A stretch of 64,000 bases of DNA, taken from contig CALUQX010000005.1 of NCBI GenBank assembly GCA_944323045.1, positions 1-64,000 on the forward strand, written 5' to 3'. The notes beneath the pieces are model-generated. The model saw only the letters and a list, made by a program, of their open reading frames with translations. It had not been told where the DNA came from and ran no database searches. Origin of the DNA: Candidatus Gastranaerophilales bacterium (GTDB taxonomy: Bacteria; Cyanobacteriota; Vampirovibrionia; Gastranaerophilales; Gastranaerophilaceae). Below are positions 35,063 through 43,427 of the stretch, piece after piece (positions within the stretch are counted from its first letter, which is position 1; each line of letters starts with the position of its first letter). Made by a program: the position numbers and the translations under genes.

Positions 35063-36124
35063 ATGTATGTAAACAAGTGTATCAAATGCGGTCGTGAGTT
35101 TGAGACTAAGAACCCCAAAAGAGTTATTTGTCCGGATTGTTTGTACCCGGATAAAAGTATGATGATAAATCCAACATCACCGGAGGGAGAAGGAAAATCA
35201 CCTGAAGAACCTCAACAGCAGTTGCAATCATATAGCACACCGGATGCTCCGCGATTTTACAGTGCAGGCGGCGCTCCAGAATCAAGATATTCCAGACCTC
35301 AGCAGCGTCCTCAGCGTTCAAGTTATAGCGCCGGCGGTGGTTACAACCAACGTCCGCAGCAGGGCGGCAGATCAAATTACGGCGGTGGACGCCAGTCTTT
35401 CAACAAAGACCGTAGAAACAGTTCATACGGCGGTCAAAGACCTCAAGGCGGATACAGCCGCGATTCCAGATTCGGCGGCAGAAAAGCATCCAACAGCAAG
35501 TTCCGTCGTCCAAGTAAACCAAAAGCACCTAAGCAGCTTTTAGTTACTAAAGAACAGCTAGATCAAATAGAATTGCTCTACAAAGCCATGCTCCCGCTCC
35601 CTAACCCGGATGCACATGAAGTAATCGGAGAAAAAATCGGTTTAGAACCAAGAAAAGTGTTCTTTGGTATCAATCTCGTCAGACAAAAATTGATGCTGCC
35701 GAAATTACCGTTCCCTAAACGTAAACTGGCAATTTCACCGGATCAAATATTCGCTATCAAAAATCTGTATGAACCGCTTTTGCCATTACCGCCAATCGGA
35801 TGCCATAAAATTATTGCGGCTCAATTAAAAATGGATGAATGGCGTGTTCACGTTGGCATCGGATTAATCCGCGCTCAAATGGGATTAAAAAGATGGAATC
35901 AAGACAGACCTGATGCGCCGGAAGAATACAGAAAACCGCCAAGAAAACCTAAAGCGGCTGACGATGCAGAAAAAATACAGGAAGTATCTGAAGAAGTAAA
36001 ACCTGCGGCAGAGTCTGCTGATGCGACTGAAACCACAGTTGCTGATACTAAAAAAGAAACAGCAGAAGAAAAACCTAAACGCAGCAGAAAATCTAAAAAA
36101 ACGGAAGAAACAACTGAAGAATGA
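35063..36124 (+). CDS. Zinc-ribbon, Arg/Gly/Gln-rich protein with a duplicated module
   Basis: Residues 1-30 form a four-Cys zinc ribbon (C6, C9, C23, C26). Residues ~60-155 are low-complexity Gly/Arg/Gln/Ser/Tyr, of the kind seen in RNA-binding proteins. Two related ~50-residue modules follow at ~160-212 and ~228-282, sharing the pattern I..LY..LLPLP...H..I...........G..L.R...... The tail is acidic/basic and ends in Lys/Glu runs. The last bases overlap the rimM start (ATGA), so it is co-transcribed with ribosome and tRNA maturation genes. I infer an RNA- or ribosome-linked role. The module is not one I recognise. Confidence 0.85.
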   Translation: MYVNKCIKCGREFETKNPKRVICPDCLYPDKSMMINPTSPEGEGKSPEEPQQQLQSYSTPDAPRFYSAGGAPESRYSRPQQRPQRSSYSAGGGYNQRPQQGGRSNYGGGRQSFNKDRRNSSYGGQRPQGGYSRDSRFGGRKASNSKFRRPSKPKAPKQLLVTKEQLDQIELLYKAMLPLPNPDAHEVIGEKIGLEPRKVFFGINLVRQKLMLPKLPFPKRKLAISPDQIFAIKNLYEPLLPLPPIGCHKIIAAQLKMDEWRVHVGIGLIRAQMGLKRWNQDRPDAPEEYRKPPRKPKAADDAEKIQEVSEEVKPAAESADATETTVADTKKETAEEKPKRSRKSKKTEETTEE

Positions 36125-36636
36125 ATGACAAATTAGTTTCTGTCGGCAAGATTTTAAATTTTCACGGAATTCAAGGTGAAGCTAAAGTTGGATTCTCTAA
36201 AAATCAGCAGGATTTTTTCTGTTCATTAAAAGAGGTATTTGTTAAGCATAATAATGATTACATACCGCTCAAAATTGCACGCGTCAGAATTTCAAAAAAT
36301 GTCGCAATCGTAAAATTTAAAGGTATTGATTCTATTAATGAACTTATTGATTACAAAGGCGCCTTGCTTTTTGTAACCGAACAAACAATACGTGACAATC
36401 TTGAGGAAGATGAGTTTTTGATTGATGAACTTGTCGGAATGGAAGTTTTTGATAATGATAATAAAAAACTGGGATTTGTAGTTGGAGTTTCTAATAATGG
36501 CGCAAATGACCTTCTTTCCGTCAAGACAAATTCAAAAAAAGTCTCATTAGTACCATTTGTAAAAGCAATTGTGACTGATGTGAAACTGCCTGAGCGTAAA
36601 ATTTTTATCAATAATCTGGAAGGGCTGTTAGAATGA
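36121..36636 (+). CDS. rimM: 16S rRNA processing protein RimM
   Basis: RimM helps mature the 3' domain of the 30S head and binds S19. The 171-residue protein has the N-terminal RimM barrel (VGKILNFHGIQGEAKV) and the C-terminal PRC barrel (DELVGMEVFDNDNKKLGFVVGV, then SLVPFVKAIVTDV). The start overlaps the preceding gene by 4 bases, and its end overlaps trmD by 4 bases, so translation is coupled on both sides. Confidence 0.95.
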   Translation: MNDKLVSVGKILNFHGIQGEAKVGFSKNQQDFFCSLKEVFVKHNNDYIPLKIARVRISKNVAIVKFKGIDSINELIDYKGALLFVTEQTIRDNLEEDEFLIDELVGMEVFDNDNKKLGFVVGVSNNGANDLLSVKTNSKKVSLVPFVKAIVTDVKLPERKIFINNLEGLLE

Positions 36637-37325
36637 GATTTGATGTTTTAACACTTTTTCCTGAAATGGTGGAGCAATTTTGTAATTACAGCATAATGAA
36701 ACGTGCAAAAGAACGCGATGTTTTTAGTTTGAATGTTGTCAATCCTCGCGATTTTACACTTGATAAACACAAAAAAGTTGATGATACGCCATACGGCGGC
36801 GGAGCAGGCATGGTTTTAATGGCTCAGCCTTATGTTGATGCTTATGAAAGTATTGCACAAGCAGACAATACAGTTACAATAATGCTCTCCCCGCAAGGTG
36901 AACCGTTGACGGATAAAATTGTGAATGAATTATCAAAAGTTGAACAAATTATTTTATTATGCGGTCACTACGAAGGGTTTGATGAACGAATTCGTGACAT
37001 AATTAAACCGCGCGAAATTTCTATAGGGGATTTTGTACTTACCGGCGGCGAACTTCCTGCTTTATGCCTTATAGATGCTGTATCACGCAAACTTGAAGGC
37101 ACTCTGGGGAAAATTGAGTCTGCTGAAGAAGATAGTTTTTCTAATGGACTTCTGGAATATCCGCACTATACAAAACCACGCGAATACAGAGGGCTAAAGG
37201 TGCCAGATGTCTTATTAAACGGCAATCACAAAGAAATAAACGATTTTAGATACGCAGAAAGCTTAGAGCGTACAAAAAAACGTCGTCCTGACTTATATGA
37301 AAAATTTATTAAAACTTCTTCTTAA
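36633..37325 (+). CDS. trmD: tRNA (guanine-N1)-methyltransferase TrmD
   Basis: TrmD methylates G37 of tRNAs from S-adenosylmethionine using a knotted SPOUT fold. The 230-residue product has FDVLTLFPEM, DDTPYGGGAGMV, the knot region LLCGHYEGFDERI and SIGDFVLTGGELPAL, and PHYTKPREYRG. Order rimM-trmD is the common one; rplS, often next, is absent. Its 3' end overlaps the convergent gene at 37309 by 17 bases. Confidence 0.97.
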   Translation: MRFDVLTLFPEMVEQFCNYSIMKRAKERDVFSLNVVNPRDFTLDKHKKVDDTPYGGGAGMVLMAQPYVDAYESIAQADNTVTIMLSPQGEPLTDKIVNELSKVEQIILLCGHYEGFDERIRDIIKPREISIGDFVLTGGELPALCLIDAVSRKLEGTLGKIESAEEDSFSNGLLEYPHYTKPREYRGLKVPDVLLNGNHKEINDFRYAESLERTKKRRPDLYEKFIKTSS

Positions 37326-37779
37326 AGTCGTTTGAATGCCCCAATCCGCAGACATCTTTCAAAAATTTAACAACAGAATAGGCAGCAAGCCCTATACCAA
37401 ATCCGCCGGCAACTTTGTTATTTTTTGATACTAATGCTCCAATACCAAGTCCCAACGGCACAACAGAACTAACCAACATTGAGCCGAAACCTTTGAAATA
37501 TCCGATGGCAGAATTTACGAAATGGCGGACGTTATCCTGTATCTGCCAGTCAAACAGGAATGTTTTGGCTTTTGATGTCGTTATACTGGGATCAGCAAGA
37601 AACATTGTATTATTATACGAATCTCTGCATGCTTTAGCGTCCTGAGTTTTTGCGTAAGCATCGGAATTTATTTTGCCCAGAACATGTGAATCGTAACCGA
37701 CAATGCCAAGCGCCAGTGCTCCCGCACCTTTAGCAAGATATTTTCCATAGTTGTTTTTGATAGCAGAAATTATCGTCAT
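37309..37779 (-). CDS. Small membrane protein of unknown function
   Basis: A 156-residue protein, not recognised. Two or three hydrophobic Gly/Ala-rich segments lie near residues 14-30 and 95-140 (MLVSSVVPLGLGIGALVS, GGFGIGLAAYSVV), with a Cys- and Asp-rich loop between. It starts 4 bases inside the end of the preceding HEAT-like gene (ATGA overlap), so the two form a coupled pair. No signal peptidase site is obvious. Confidence 0.7.
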   Translation of the reverse strand: MTIISAIKNNYGKYLAKGAGALALGIVGYDSHVLGKINSDAYAKTQDAKACRDSYNNTMFLADPSITTSKAKTFLFDWQIQDNVRHFVNSAIGYFKGFGSMLVSSVVPLGLGIGALVSKNNKVAGGFGIGLAAYSVVKFLKDVCGLGHSNDFKKKF

Positions 37780-38675
37780 AATAATGTCATCACCTTATTA
37801 ACATCTTCTGTTTTCTTTTTATTTTTGGCTTTATCTGTTACTTCAAATTCTTTTTCGGTTGTCTGTCCTGACATTTTAAGCAGGATATTAGCTGCCATCA
37901 GCGCATCCTGACCGTAGCCGCTTGTAGAATTTTGCATATTCTGTAATATAGCAGCAGTATTTGCATCACCGGTTATGTTGCGAGAATACAACAGGCTTAA
38001 TCCTAAAAATCTTACTTTCATATCAGGATCTTGAATCATTTTATTAACTAAAGCATTAAGAGCTTTGTCATCTTTTCTTGAAGGATCTTCCAGGGCTCTT
38101 GCAACAACTTCTTTAGCGCCCATCAAACGAACTTCTTTGTCCTGACTGTTCAAATAGTTTTCAACATTTTTGATATAATCATCTGTTAACATGACGATTG
38201 TACGTTTTTCAGTTTTTTTGCCGTCATTAGTTGTTGCACTTGCAGTAGCACTGGCACCGGCAGGGGCTTGACCGTTTATATTTCCACTGTTTGAAGAGCC
38301 TTGTTGTGCGGCTGCCGGCTGTGCTGGCATAGCAGCAGGATTAACTGTTACATTCTGAGTTTGATTTACCCCGCCGTTTATCGAGCCCGGCATAGATGCG
38401 CAAGGGTATTGCGGCACGCAGCATCCTTGTCCCCAGTTAGTTGTATAATAATTGGCGGGATAACTCGGCGTCTGGTTAGGATTTGTTCCGTAAGACGGAG
38501 CATTAACATTATAAACAGGAGCGGTTCCCGGCATTCCCACTGACGGATTAAAAATTTGAATATGAACGCCTGATTGACTACCCGGAATAATCGGGGCTGT
38601 CTGTACCTGCGGGGCGTAATTTTGCCCTTGCGGCTGTATCGGTTGTGTTTGATACTGTCCTACTGAATTATCCAT
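37776..38675 (-). CDS. Gln/Asn/Pro-rich protein with HEAT-like C-terminal domain
   Basis: The first ~140 residues of this 299-residue protein are low-complexity Gln, Asn, Pro, Tyr and Ala, with a CC pair (GCCVPQYPC). From ~155 on it is helical, with two or three HEAT-like repeats (IKNVENYLNSQDKEVRLMGA, LVNKMIQDPDMKVRFLGLSL). It ends in a Lys-rich tail. The repeats suggest protein-protein binding. It is coupled to the membrane protein gene that overlaps its end. No family assigned. Confidence 0.75.
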   Translation of the reverse strand: MDNSVGQYQTQPIQPQGQNYAPQVQTAPIIPGSQSGVHIQIFNPSVGMPGTAPVYNVNAPSYGTNPNQTPSYPANYYTTNWGQGCCVPQYPCASMPGSINGGVNQTQNVTVNPAAMPAQPAAAQQGSSNSGNINGQAPAGASATASATTNDGKKTEKRTIVMLTDDYIKNVENYLNSQDKEVRLMGAKEVVARALEDPSRKDDKALNALVNKMIQDPDMKVRFLGLSLLYSRNITGDANTAAILQNMQNSTSGYGQDALMAANILLKMSGQTTEKEFEVTDKAKNKKKTEDVNKVMTLL

Positions 38676-38781
38676 AACTACCCTTTACTACTTACTTATA
38701 TTATTAAAGTATTAAAAAGAAAAATTATTGCCAATTTTTGTCAAACTTTAAGAAATGTAACAATGATTAACTTTTTTACCC

Positions 38782-39381
38782 ATGCAGTTCTATAATGAAT
38801 ATATGGATTCATATGAAAAAAATTATTTAAACAAGCGTCCTCAAAATTTGTGTTTGATGTGTGGAAAATGTTGTCGTGTAGTAACAACAGGAACACCACA
38901 CTCAGAATTGGTTGAACTTGCCGCAAGGGGAGATGTTTATGCAAAAGAGTTTTTAGAAATTTTTGAACCGTATCCGTCAATTGAAGATGCGCGTAAAGCA
39001 AGTAATGATACAGTTGAAAATATACTTTTGCACCTAAAAAATGACAGTAAAGCGACGGATAATCTAACATTCTATTATTGTAAGTATCTTCAGGAAGACA
39101 ATATGTGTTCAAGATACGAAGACAGAATGACGTTATGCAAACATTTTCCTAGTTCACCGTGGGCGATAGTACCTCCGGGATGCGGATTTTCCGGCTGGCT
39201 TTTCTTGAAGCGAGAAGAGGATAAAGAGCGAGTTCGCAAAGCAAAAGAAGAATTGCTTGATTTGCAGGTATTGCGGACAAAATTAACGAATAAAGAAACA
39301 CTTGAAAAGTTAGAACTGGTTGAAAAGAAATTAAATAAAACAATAGAACTTTATAAAAAGTATGGTTCACAGGACTGGTAA
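38782..39381 (+). CDS. YkgJ-family cysteine-cluster protein
   Basis: The 199-residue protein carries the CxxCxxCC-type cluster (LCLMCGKCCR) and further Cys residues spaced as in the YkgJ/UPF0153 zinc- or iron-chelating family (YYCKYLQEDNMCSRYEDR, LCKHFP). The C-terminal ~55 residues are a charged helix, likely a coiled coil. The family role is not established; a metal cluster is inferred. It is monocistronic and followed by the repeat-rich spacer. Confidence 0.85.
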   Translation: MQFYNEYMDSYEKNYLNKRPQNLCLMCGKCCRVVTTGTPHSELVELAARGDVYAKEFLEIFEPYPSIEDARKASNDTVENILLHLKNDSKATDNLTFYYCKYLQEDNMCSRYEDRMTLCKHFPSSPWAIVPPGCGFSGWLFLKREEDKERVRKAKEELLDLQVLRTKLTNKETLEKLELVEKKLNKTIELYKKYGSQDW

Positions 39382-39529
39382 CCCCATTACCGTGCAAACA
39401 GATAAATAGAGAGTTTTGAAAGACGTTGTGGCGTTAAGTAAGAGGATGCCGACGTTTCGACGAACCGGTACTCTGTGAATTGTGACCGGTGAACAGTGAA
39501 CGGTTGTTACAAAAGTGATTAAGTGACTA

Positions 39530-39640
39530 GCGAATTTGCGCACGGACGGAGTGAAACGAGTCCGGATAGCGAACGGATTGAGCCGGCTTGTGCGTAAGCA
39601 CAATAGGCGAAACTCCGTGAGCGTGGAGCAAATTCAAGAC
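39530..39640 (-). repeat. GC-rich dispersed element, inverted copy
   Basis: Read on the minus strand, this matches 5160-5250 with very few substitutions, and then joins to the end of that element (about 5330-5356). The ~90 central bases present at 5.2 kb are missing here. It is much richer in GC than the genes around it. A fragment of the same start (GTCTTGGATTTGC) occurs at 58984. Confidence 0.75.
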
Positions 39641-39925
39641 AGGTGATTAAGTGATTAAGCGGGTTACATGAATCAGTCAACGCCAGCTTTTTCCTCGCCC
39701 CTTGAGGGAGAGGATAGTTTGACTTAACGAACGGTAGTGAGTTTAGTCATAACTTGGTGAGGGGTCAAATAATATGAACGTAGTTGTAGGGTGCCGTCGT
39801 TTCGCCCTCTGCTCGCAATCCGCAAGTGCGCGATGACATGGAAACATCAGGCAACATGGAATATCACATTGACTCATAAAAGGCACTAAGTTACTAAGGC
39901 ACTAAGGGGCTAAGTATTTACTAAA

Positions 39926-39960
39926 AATAAGGCAACGCTCTATTCTTGCATTGCCTTATT
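39926..39960 (-). terminator. Terminator of the prepilin gene at 40025
   Basis: On the minus strand, AATAAGGCAA and TTGCCTTATT form a 10-bp stem followed by a T run. Outside it lie further inverted GGCACTAAG words, which may extend the structure into a large cruciform. Confidence 0.8.
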
Positions 39961-40004
39961 CTTGTAATTCCTTAGTGCCTTAGCATCCTAGTGCCTTAGT
40001 GCCT

Positions 40005-40031
40005 CCAGTAAGAGGCAGAGCCTCTTACTGG
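40005..40031 (-). repeat. Perfect 12-bp hairpin over the stop codon
   Basis: CCAGTAAGAGGC and its exact complement surround a 3-base loop. The stop codon of the prepilin gene (40027-40025) is inside the stem. In known DGR targets, a GC-rich hairpin/cruciform just 3' of the variable region aids retrohoming. Here the position is right for that. It could also be a simple mRNA-stabilising stem. Confidence 0.8.
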
Positions 40032-41173
40032 TCAACACAAACCGCCAGCCTGTCGCTGCTGAAGTCGCGGCTGCCGATGTACCTGCGCGTGTTGGTAGAG
40101 CCGAAGTATCGGTTGTACGCGTCGTGGCTGCTGTACTCCTGCCCAGACCAAACATAGAAGTAATAAGAACTTGGGGAGGCTGAGAGGAATTGAGAGGCTT
40201 TCTCTGTGTCCATTGCTAAGCTGCTGGTTATTCCGCTTGAACTTACGCTATCTGTGTTGTAGATATAATTTGCGAGTTGGGTTAGCTGGTCTTGGCTTGG
40301 CATTTTGCTTACGCCACCACATTTTGCCACCGCGCCTGCCCAGTAGTCATTGTCATAATTACATGCGGCTATTCCTAAGTCTCCCTTTTGTTCTTCACAT
40401 TGTGCTTTGGTTAATGGTCCATAGCCGCCATTCTGTGGTCCTAGTATCTGGCTTATGCACATCGTATCTTTTAATTCAGGTATCATGCAGGCAACCACGC
40501 CTTTTAATTCCCTGACGTTTATTGCGCTAATATCCGAATTTGGTTCTGCACTGTATTTATTCGGGTTCTTATTACCGGAGACATCATATAATATCGCCAT
40601 ACTGTTACTTGTTGCGCTAAACTGATTGTTAAAAGGGTCTTGGGTTGTATTCGGATTGTAGGCAATTACTGCATTTACGCCATTCGCAAATTGCACTGCC
40701 ACCGTATCAGTCTCCCAATCCAGACCAAAAGCTGATGCGTCTGTTACTTTTGACATGTCTACCGGCTCTTCATCAGCACTCCAAATAACTTCCTTGTTAA
40801 AGCATTTTGTAATGTTGTTATTGTCGCATACTCTTGTTATTTTTATGTACTTCTTAAGTTCGTTCACAAAGTCCATGGTGTTTGAGTAGCCTGCTAGTTT
40901 TTCTTCTGTGTTCATTTGTCTTGTCGCAACTTCTAGACGTTTTGTGAACACGTCCTGTGCAGTTGACCATGCCTTTTCGTTGTAATTCTTTACTAGGCTT
41001 GGTATTGTTATCGCCGCCACCACGCCGATGATGGCAAGGGTGATTAGCACTTCCGCGAGGGTAAACGCGGCTTTTGGAAAAGTGACTAAGTGAGTGAAGT
41101 GAGTACGGTGAGTACCGTTGTTTCTGGAATTGGTCTGAGCCATGGCTTCGTTGATTTTGTTTTTGTTTTTCAT
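40025..41173 (-). CDS. Prepilin-like protein with C-type-lectin-like variable tail
   Basis: The 382-residue product has FTLAEVLITLAIIGVVAA at residues 37-54, preceded by an unusually long 36-residue leader, against 6-8 residues in the other two prepilins here. Leader residues 18-32 are encoded by the intergenic repeat word. A Cys-bearing globular region follows. The last ~45 residues (YVWSGQEYSS ... SSDRLAVCVD) look like the end of a C-type-lectin-like/DUF1566-type domain. That stretch is encoded by GC-rich DNA dominated by NNC codons, as in DGR variable regions. AGGAG lies 9 bases before the ATG and a consensus promoter lies at 41270-41297. It is divergent from an XRE regulator. It is probably a surface or pilus-tip protein. 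Confidence 0.85.
   Translation of the reverse strand: MKNKNKINEAMAQTNSRNNGTHRTHFTHLVTFPKAAFTLAEVLITLAIIGVVAAITIPSLVKNYNEKAWSTAQDVFTKRLEVATRQMNTEEKLAGYSNTMDFVNELKKYIKITRVCDNNNITKCFNKEVIWSADEEPVDMSKVTDASAFGLDWETDTVAVQFANGVNAVIAYNPNTTQDPFNNQFSATSNSMAILYDVSGNKNPNKYSAEPNSDISAINVRELKGVVACMIPELKDTMCISQILGPQNGGYGPLTKAQCEEQKGDLGIAACNYDNDYWAGAVAKCGGVSKMPSQDQLTQLANYIYNTDSVSSSGITSSLAMDTEKASQFLSASPSSYYFYVWSGQEYSSHDAYNRYFGSTNTRRYIGSRDFSSDRLAVCVDQ
40037..40150 (-). other. Candidate DGR variable region
   Basis: From the Trp codon to the terminal Cys codon there are 38 codons; 23 end in C. Eighteen of the 23 are TAC, AGC, CAC, GDC, AAC, ACC, GGC or ATC type codons that differ from AAC only at its two adenines. 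Just upstream, the same gene uses ordinary AT-ending codons. This is the mark left by adenine-specific mutagenesis of AAC-rich templates. No template repeat or reverse transcriptase gene is in the window. Confidence 0.6.
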
Positions 41174-41269
41174 TTGGACTTGCTCCTTTCTTATATTATT
41201 CAGGTTACTTTTTAATCATTTTTTGTTGTAAACAATAAATTTTAAATCAAAACTTATTGTATATACTAT

Positions 41270-41297
41270 ATTATATGTTGTTTTCTGTATATGTCAA
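41270..41297 (-). promoter_or_regulatory. Consensus sigma-70 promoter for the prepilin gene
   Basis: On the minus strand TTGACA (41297-41292) and TATAAT (41275-41270) are separated by 16 bases. The leader is about 90 bases. It lies in the 195-base region shared with the divergent XRE gene, which should be its regulator. Confidence 0.8.
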
Positions 41298-41368
41298 GTT
41301 ATTTTATGGTGTTTACACTATTAAATTTCCGGTACTAAACAGCTATTCTTTATTAAAAAGGAGCTTTT

Positions 41369-41689
41369 ATGCAGGACAAGAAAAAATTACTGGGCTTGAA
41401 AATTAAAGAAATAAGAAAAAATCATAAATTAACTCAAGAACTTTTCAGCGAAACAATAGGTATTGAAACATCGTCCCTCAGCAACATTGAAAACGGCAAG
41501 AGCTATCCGTCAATGCAGACAGTGCTCAATATTATGGACAAATTCGGATCCGCACCTGCTGATTTCTTTGACTTTGAATACTTGAAGTCCGAGGCAGAGT
41601 TGGAAAAAGAGATTTTTGAAATAATAAAAAAACAACCTTATGACAACAAAAAAATTATTTACAGATTAATCCGGCAGTTTGCTGTATAA
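41369..41689 (+). CDS. XRE-family helix-turn-helix regulator
   Basis: The 106-residue protein has an XRE domain (LGLKIKEIRKNHKLTQELFSE, SSLSNIENGKSYPS), a DFFDFEY joint and a ~40-residue helical tail ending in IYRLIRQF. This matches the layout of the regulator at 8894-9217. The ribosome site AAAAGGAG is strong. It is transcribed away from the prepilin gene at 40025. ilvD follows after 26 bases and could be read from the same transcript, though an ordinary metabolic gene is an odd partner. Confidence 0.87.
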   Translation: MQDKKKLLGLKIKEIRKNHKLTQELFSETIGIETSSLSNIENGKSYPSMQTVLNIMDKFGSAPADFFDFEYLKSEAELEKEIFEIIKKQPYDNKKIIYRLIRQFAV

Positions 41690-41715
41690 TTATTTTGTTG
41701 AAAGAGGGTTAGAAG

Positions 41716-43365
41716 ATGAAAAGCGATAATATTAAAAAAGGGATAGCCAGAACGCCGCACCGCGGACTTTTAATGGCAACAGGGGTTAGTAAAAAGAATA
41801 TGGATGCGCCGTTTATTGGTATTGCGAGTTCTTTTTCGGATCTTGTACCCGGACATATCGGGATGAGAGAGCTGGAACGACAGATTGAAAAAGGGATTCA
41901 TTCTGCGGGCGGTCAGGCGTTTGTTTTTGGCGTGCCGGCTGTTTGCGACGGTATTGCTATGGGACATGGAGGAATGCGCTATTCTCTGCCGTCTCGCGAC
42001 TTGATAGCCGATTGTGTGGAAACTGTTGCTGCCGCACATCAGCTTGACGGCATTGTTTTACTATCCAATTGTGATAAAGTTACCCCGGGGATGCTTATTG
42101 GTGCTTTGCGGCTTAATATTCCGGCTATTATTGTGACTGCAGGTCCTATGCTTGACGGTCACTGGCATGGAGAAGATAAATTAACCATGATATCAGGCTC
42201 GTTTGAAGCTGTTGGACGCTTTAGAAACGGTGAAATATCAGAAACCTGTCTTAAATGTCTGGAGGAAGAATCCTGTCCTTCTGCGGGTTCCTGTCAGGGA
42301 ATGTATACCGCAAATACTATGGCTTGTCTTGCAGAAGTTATGGGGATGAGTATGCCTTATTGCGCCTCTTCTGCAGCTGTTTCTTCAAGAAAACGCCGCA
42401 TTGCTTTTGAAAGCGGCATGCAGATTGTTGAACTTGTAAAAAATGATGTTAAACCTTCTGACATAATCAGAAAAGAAAGTCTTACAAACGCAATAATAAC
42501 ATCGCTTGCAGTGGGCGGTTCTACAAATACATTCCTGCACCTGCTTGCTATAGCTAATGCCGGCGGAATTGATATTACTATCGACGATTTTGATAAACTA
42601 AGCAGAAGAATTCATCAGATTGTGAAAATCAACCCGTCGTCAAAACTCACAATGACTGATTTCCACAATGCCGGCGGTATTCCTGCGGTTATGAAATCAC
42701 TTAAAAACGTTCTGAATAACGGCAAAACTGTCAGCGGACTTTCAGTAAATGAGATAATCGAACAGGCATGGGCTGATACATCAGTAATTCCTGAATACGA
42801 TTCTTCAACATACTCTCAGGCAGGATTAGGCGTATTGCGCGGCAATCTTGCAAAAGACGGTGCGGTGATTAAAATTTCCGGAGTCGATGAAAAATGTCTT
42901 GTCTTTGAAGGTAATGCAAGACCTTTTGACAGCGAAGAAAAGGCAATGCAAGCGCTTGAAAATGATGAAATTAAAGAAGGCGATGTGCTTGTAATCCGTT
43001 ATGAGGGTCCGAAAGGCGGTCCGGGGATGCGGGAAATGCTTGCGCCAACATCTCTTCTTGTGGGAAAAGGCTTAGGGACAAAATGCGCCCTGATTACTGA
43101 TGGAAGATTTTCCGGCGGCACACGCGGCATATGTGTGGGGCATATCTGTCCTGAAGCGGCTAACGGCGGTACAATAGCACTTGTTGAAAAAGGTGATAAA
43201 ATTAAAATTGATATTCCTAACCGCACAATCGAACTTCTTGTATCAGATGAAGAACTGGATAAACGCCGCAAGACACTAAAACCTTTTGAATTAAAATGTA
43301 AATCAGGTTACCTGGCTAAATACGCAAAAAATGTTCAAGACGCCAGCCACGGTGCAATTGTTTAA
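41716..43365 (+). CDS. ilvD: Dihydroxy-acid dehydratase
   Basis: IlvD dehydrates dihydroxy acids to 2-keto acids in valine, leucine and isoleucine synthesis using an iron-sulfur cluster. The 549-residue product has the cluster motifs [10 protein letters not shown] and [19 protein letters not shown], the GRFSGGTRG motif with the catalytic Ser region, and [14 protein letters not shown]. Length is normal. No other branched-chain gene is adjacent. It ends at a strong bidirectional terminator. Confidence 0.97.
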   Translation: MKSDNIKKGIARTPHRGLLMATGVSKKNMDAPFIGIASSFSDLVPGHIGMRELERQIEKGIHSAGGQAFVFGVPAVCDGIAMGHGGMRYSLPSRDLIADCVETVAAAHQLDGIVLLSNCDKVTPGMLIGALRLNIPAIIVTAGPMLDGHWHGEDKLTMISGSFEAVGRFRNGEISETCLKCLEEESCPSAGSCQGMYTANTMACLAEVMGMSMPYCASSAAVSSRKRRIAFESGMQIVELVKNDVKPSDIIRKESLTNAIITSLAVGGSTNTFLHLLAIANAGGIDITIDDFDKLSRRIHQIVKINPSSKLTMTDFHNAGGIPAVMKSLKNVLNNGKTVSGLSVNEIIEQAWADTSVIPEYDSSTYSQAGLGVLRGNLAKDGAVIKISGVDEKCLVFEGNARPFDSEEKAMQALENDEIKEGDVLVIRYEGPKGGPGMREMLAPTSLLVGKGLGTKCALITDGRFSGGTRGICVGHICPEAANGGTIALVEKGDKIKIDIPNRTIELLVSDEELDKRRKTLKPFELKCKSGYLAKYAKNVQDASHGAIV

Positions 43366-43374
43366 ATAATACGC

Positions 43375-43405
43375 AAAAAGCCGGATGATAAACATCCGGC
43401 TTTTT
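43375..43405. terminator. Strong bidirectional terminator
   Basis: AAAAAGCCGGATG and CATCCGGCTTTTT form a perfect 13-bp stem with a 5-base loop between the ilvD stop and the convergent prepilin stop. Confidence 0.93.
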
Positions 43406-43427
43406 AAAATATTTAGCTAATTTAATA

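Larger units (their letters stand above)
39382..40004. other. Gene-free spacer made of dispersed repeats
   Basis: The spacer contains the word CGACGTTTCGACG with GTGAAC runs (39446-39510) and the inverted copy of the 5.2-kb element (39530-39640). It also has AAGTGATTAAGTG words, a GTGCCGTCGTTTCG half-copy (~39790), and a long inverted array of GGCACTAAG-type words around a terminator (39885-40003). Short open frames here share sequence with those at 5.2 kb and are repeat-derived. Confidence 0.65.

Noticed and set aside
39526..39640. The dispersed repeat as the template repeat of the DGR candidate
   Set aside because: By eye it has no extended similarity to 40037-40150, so it cannot be the template.
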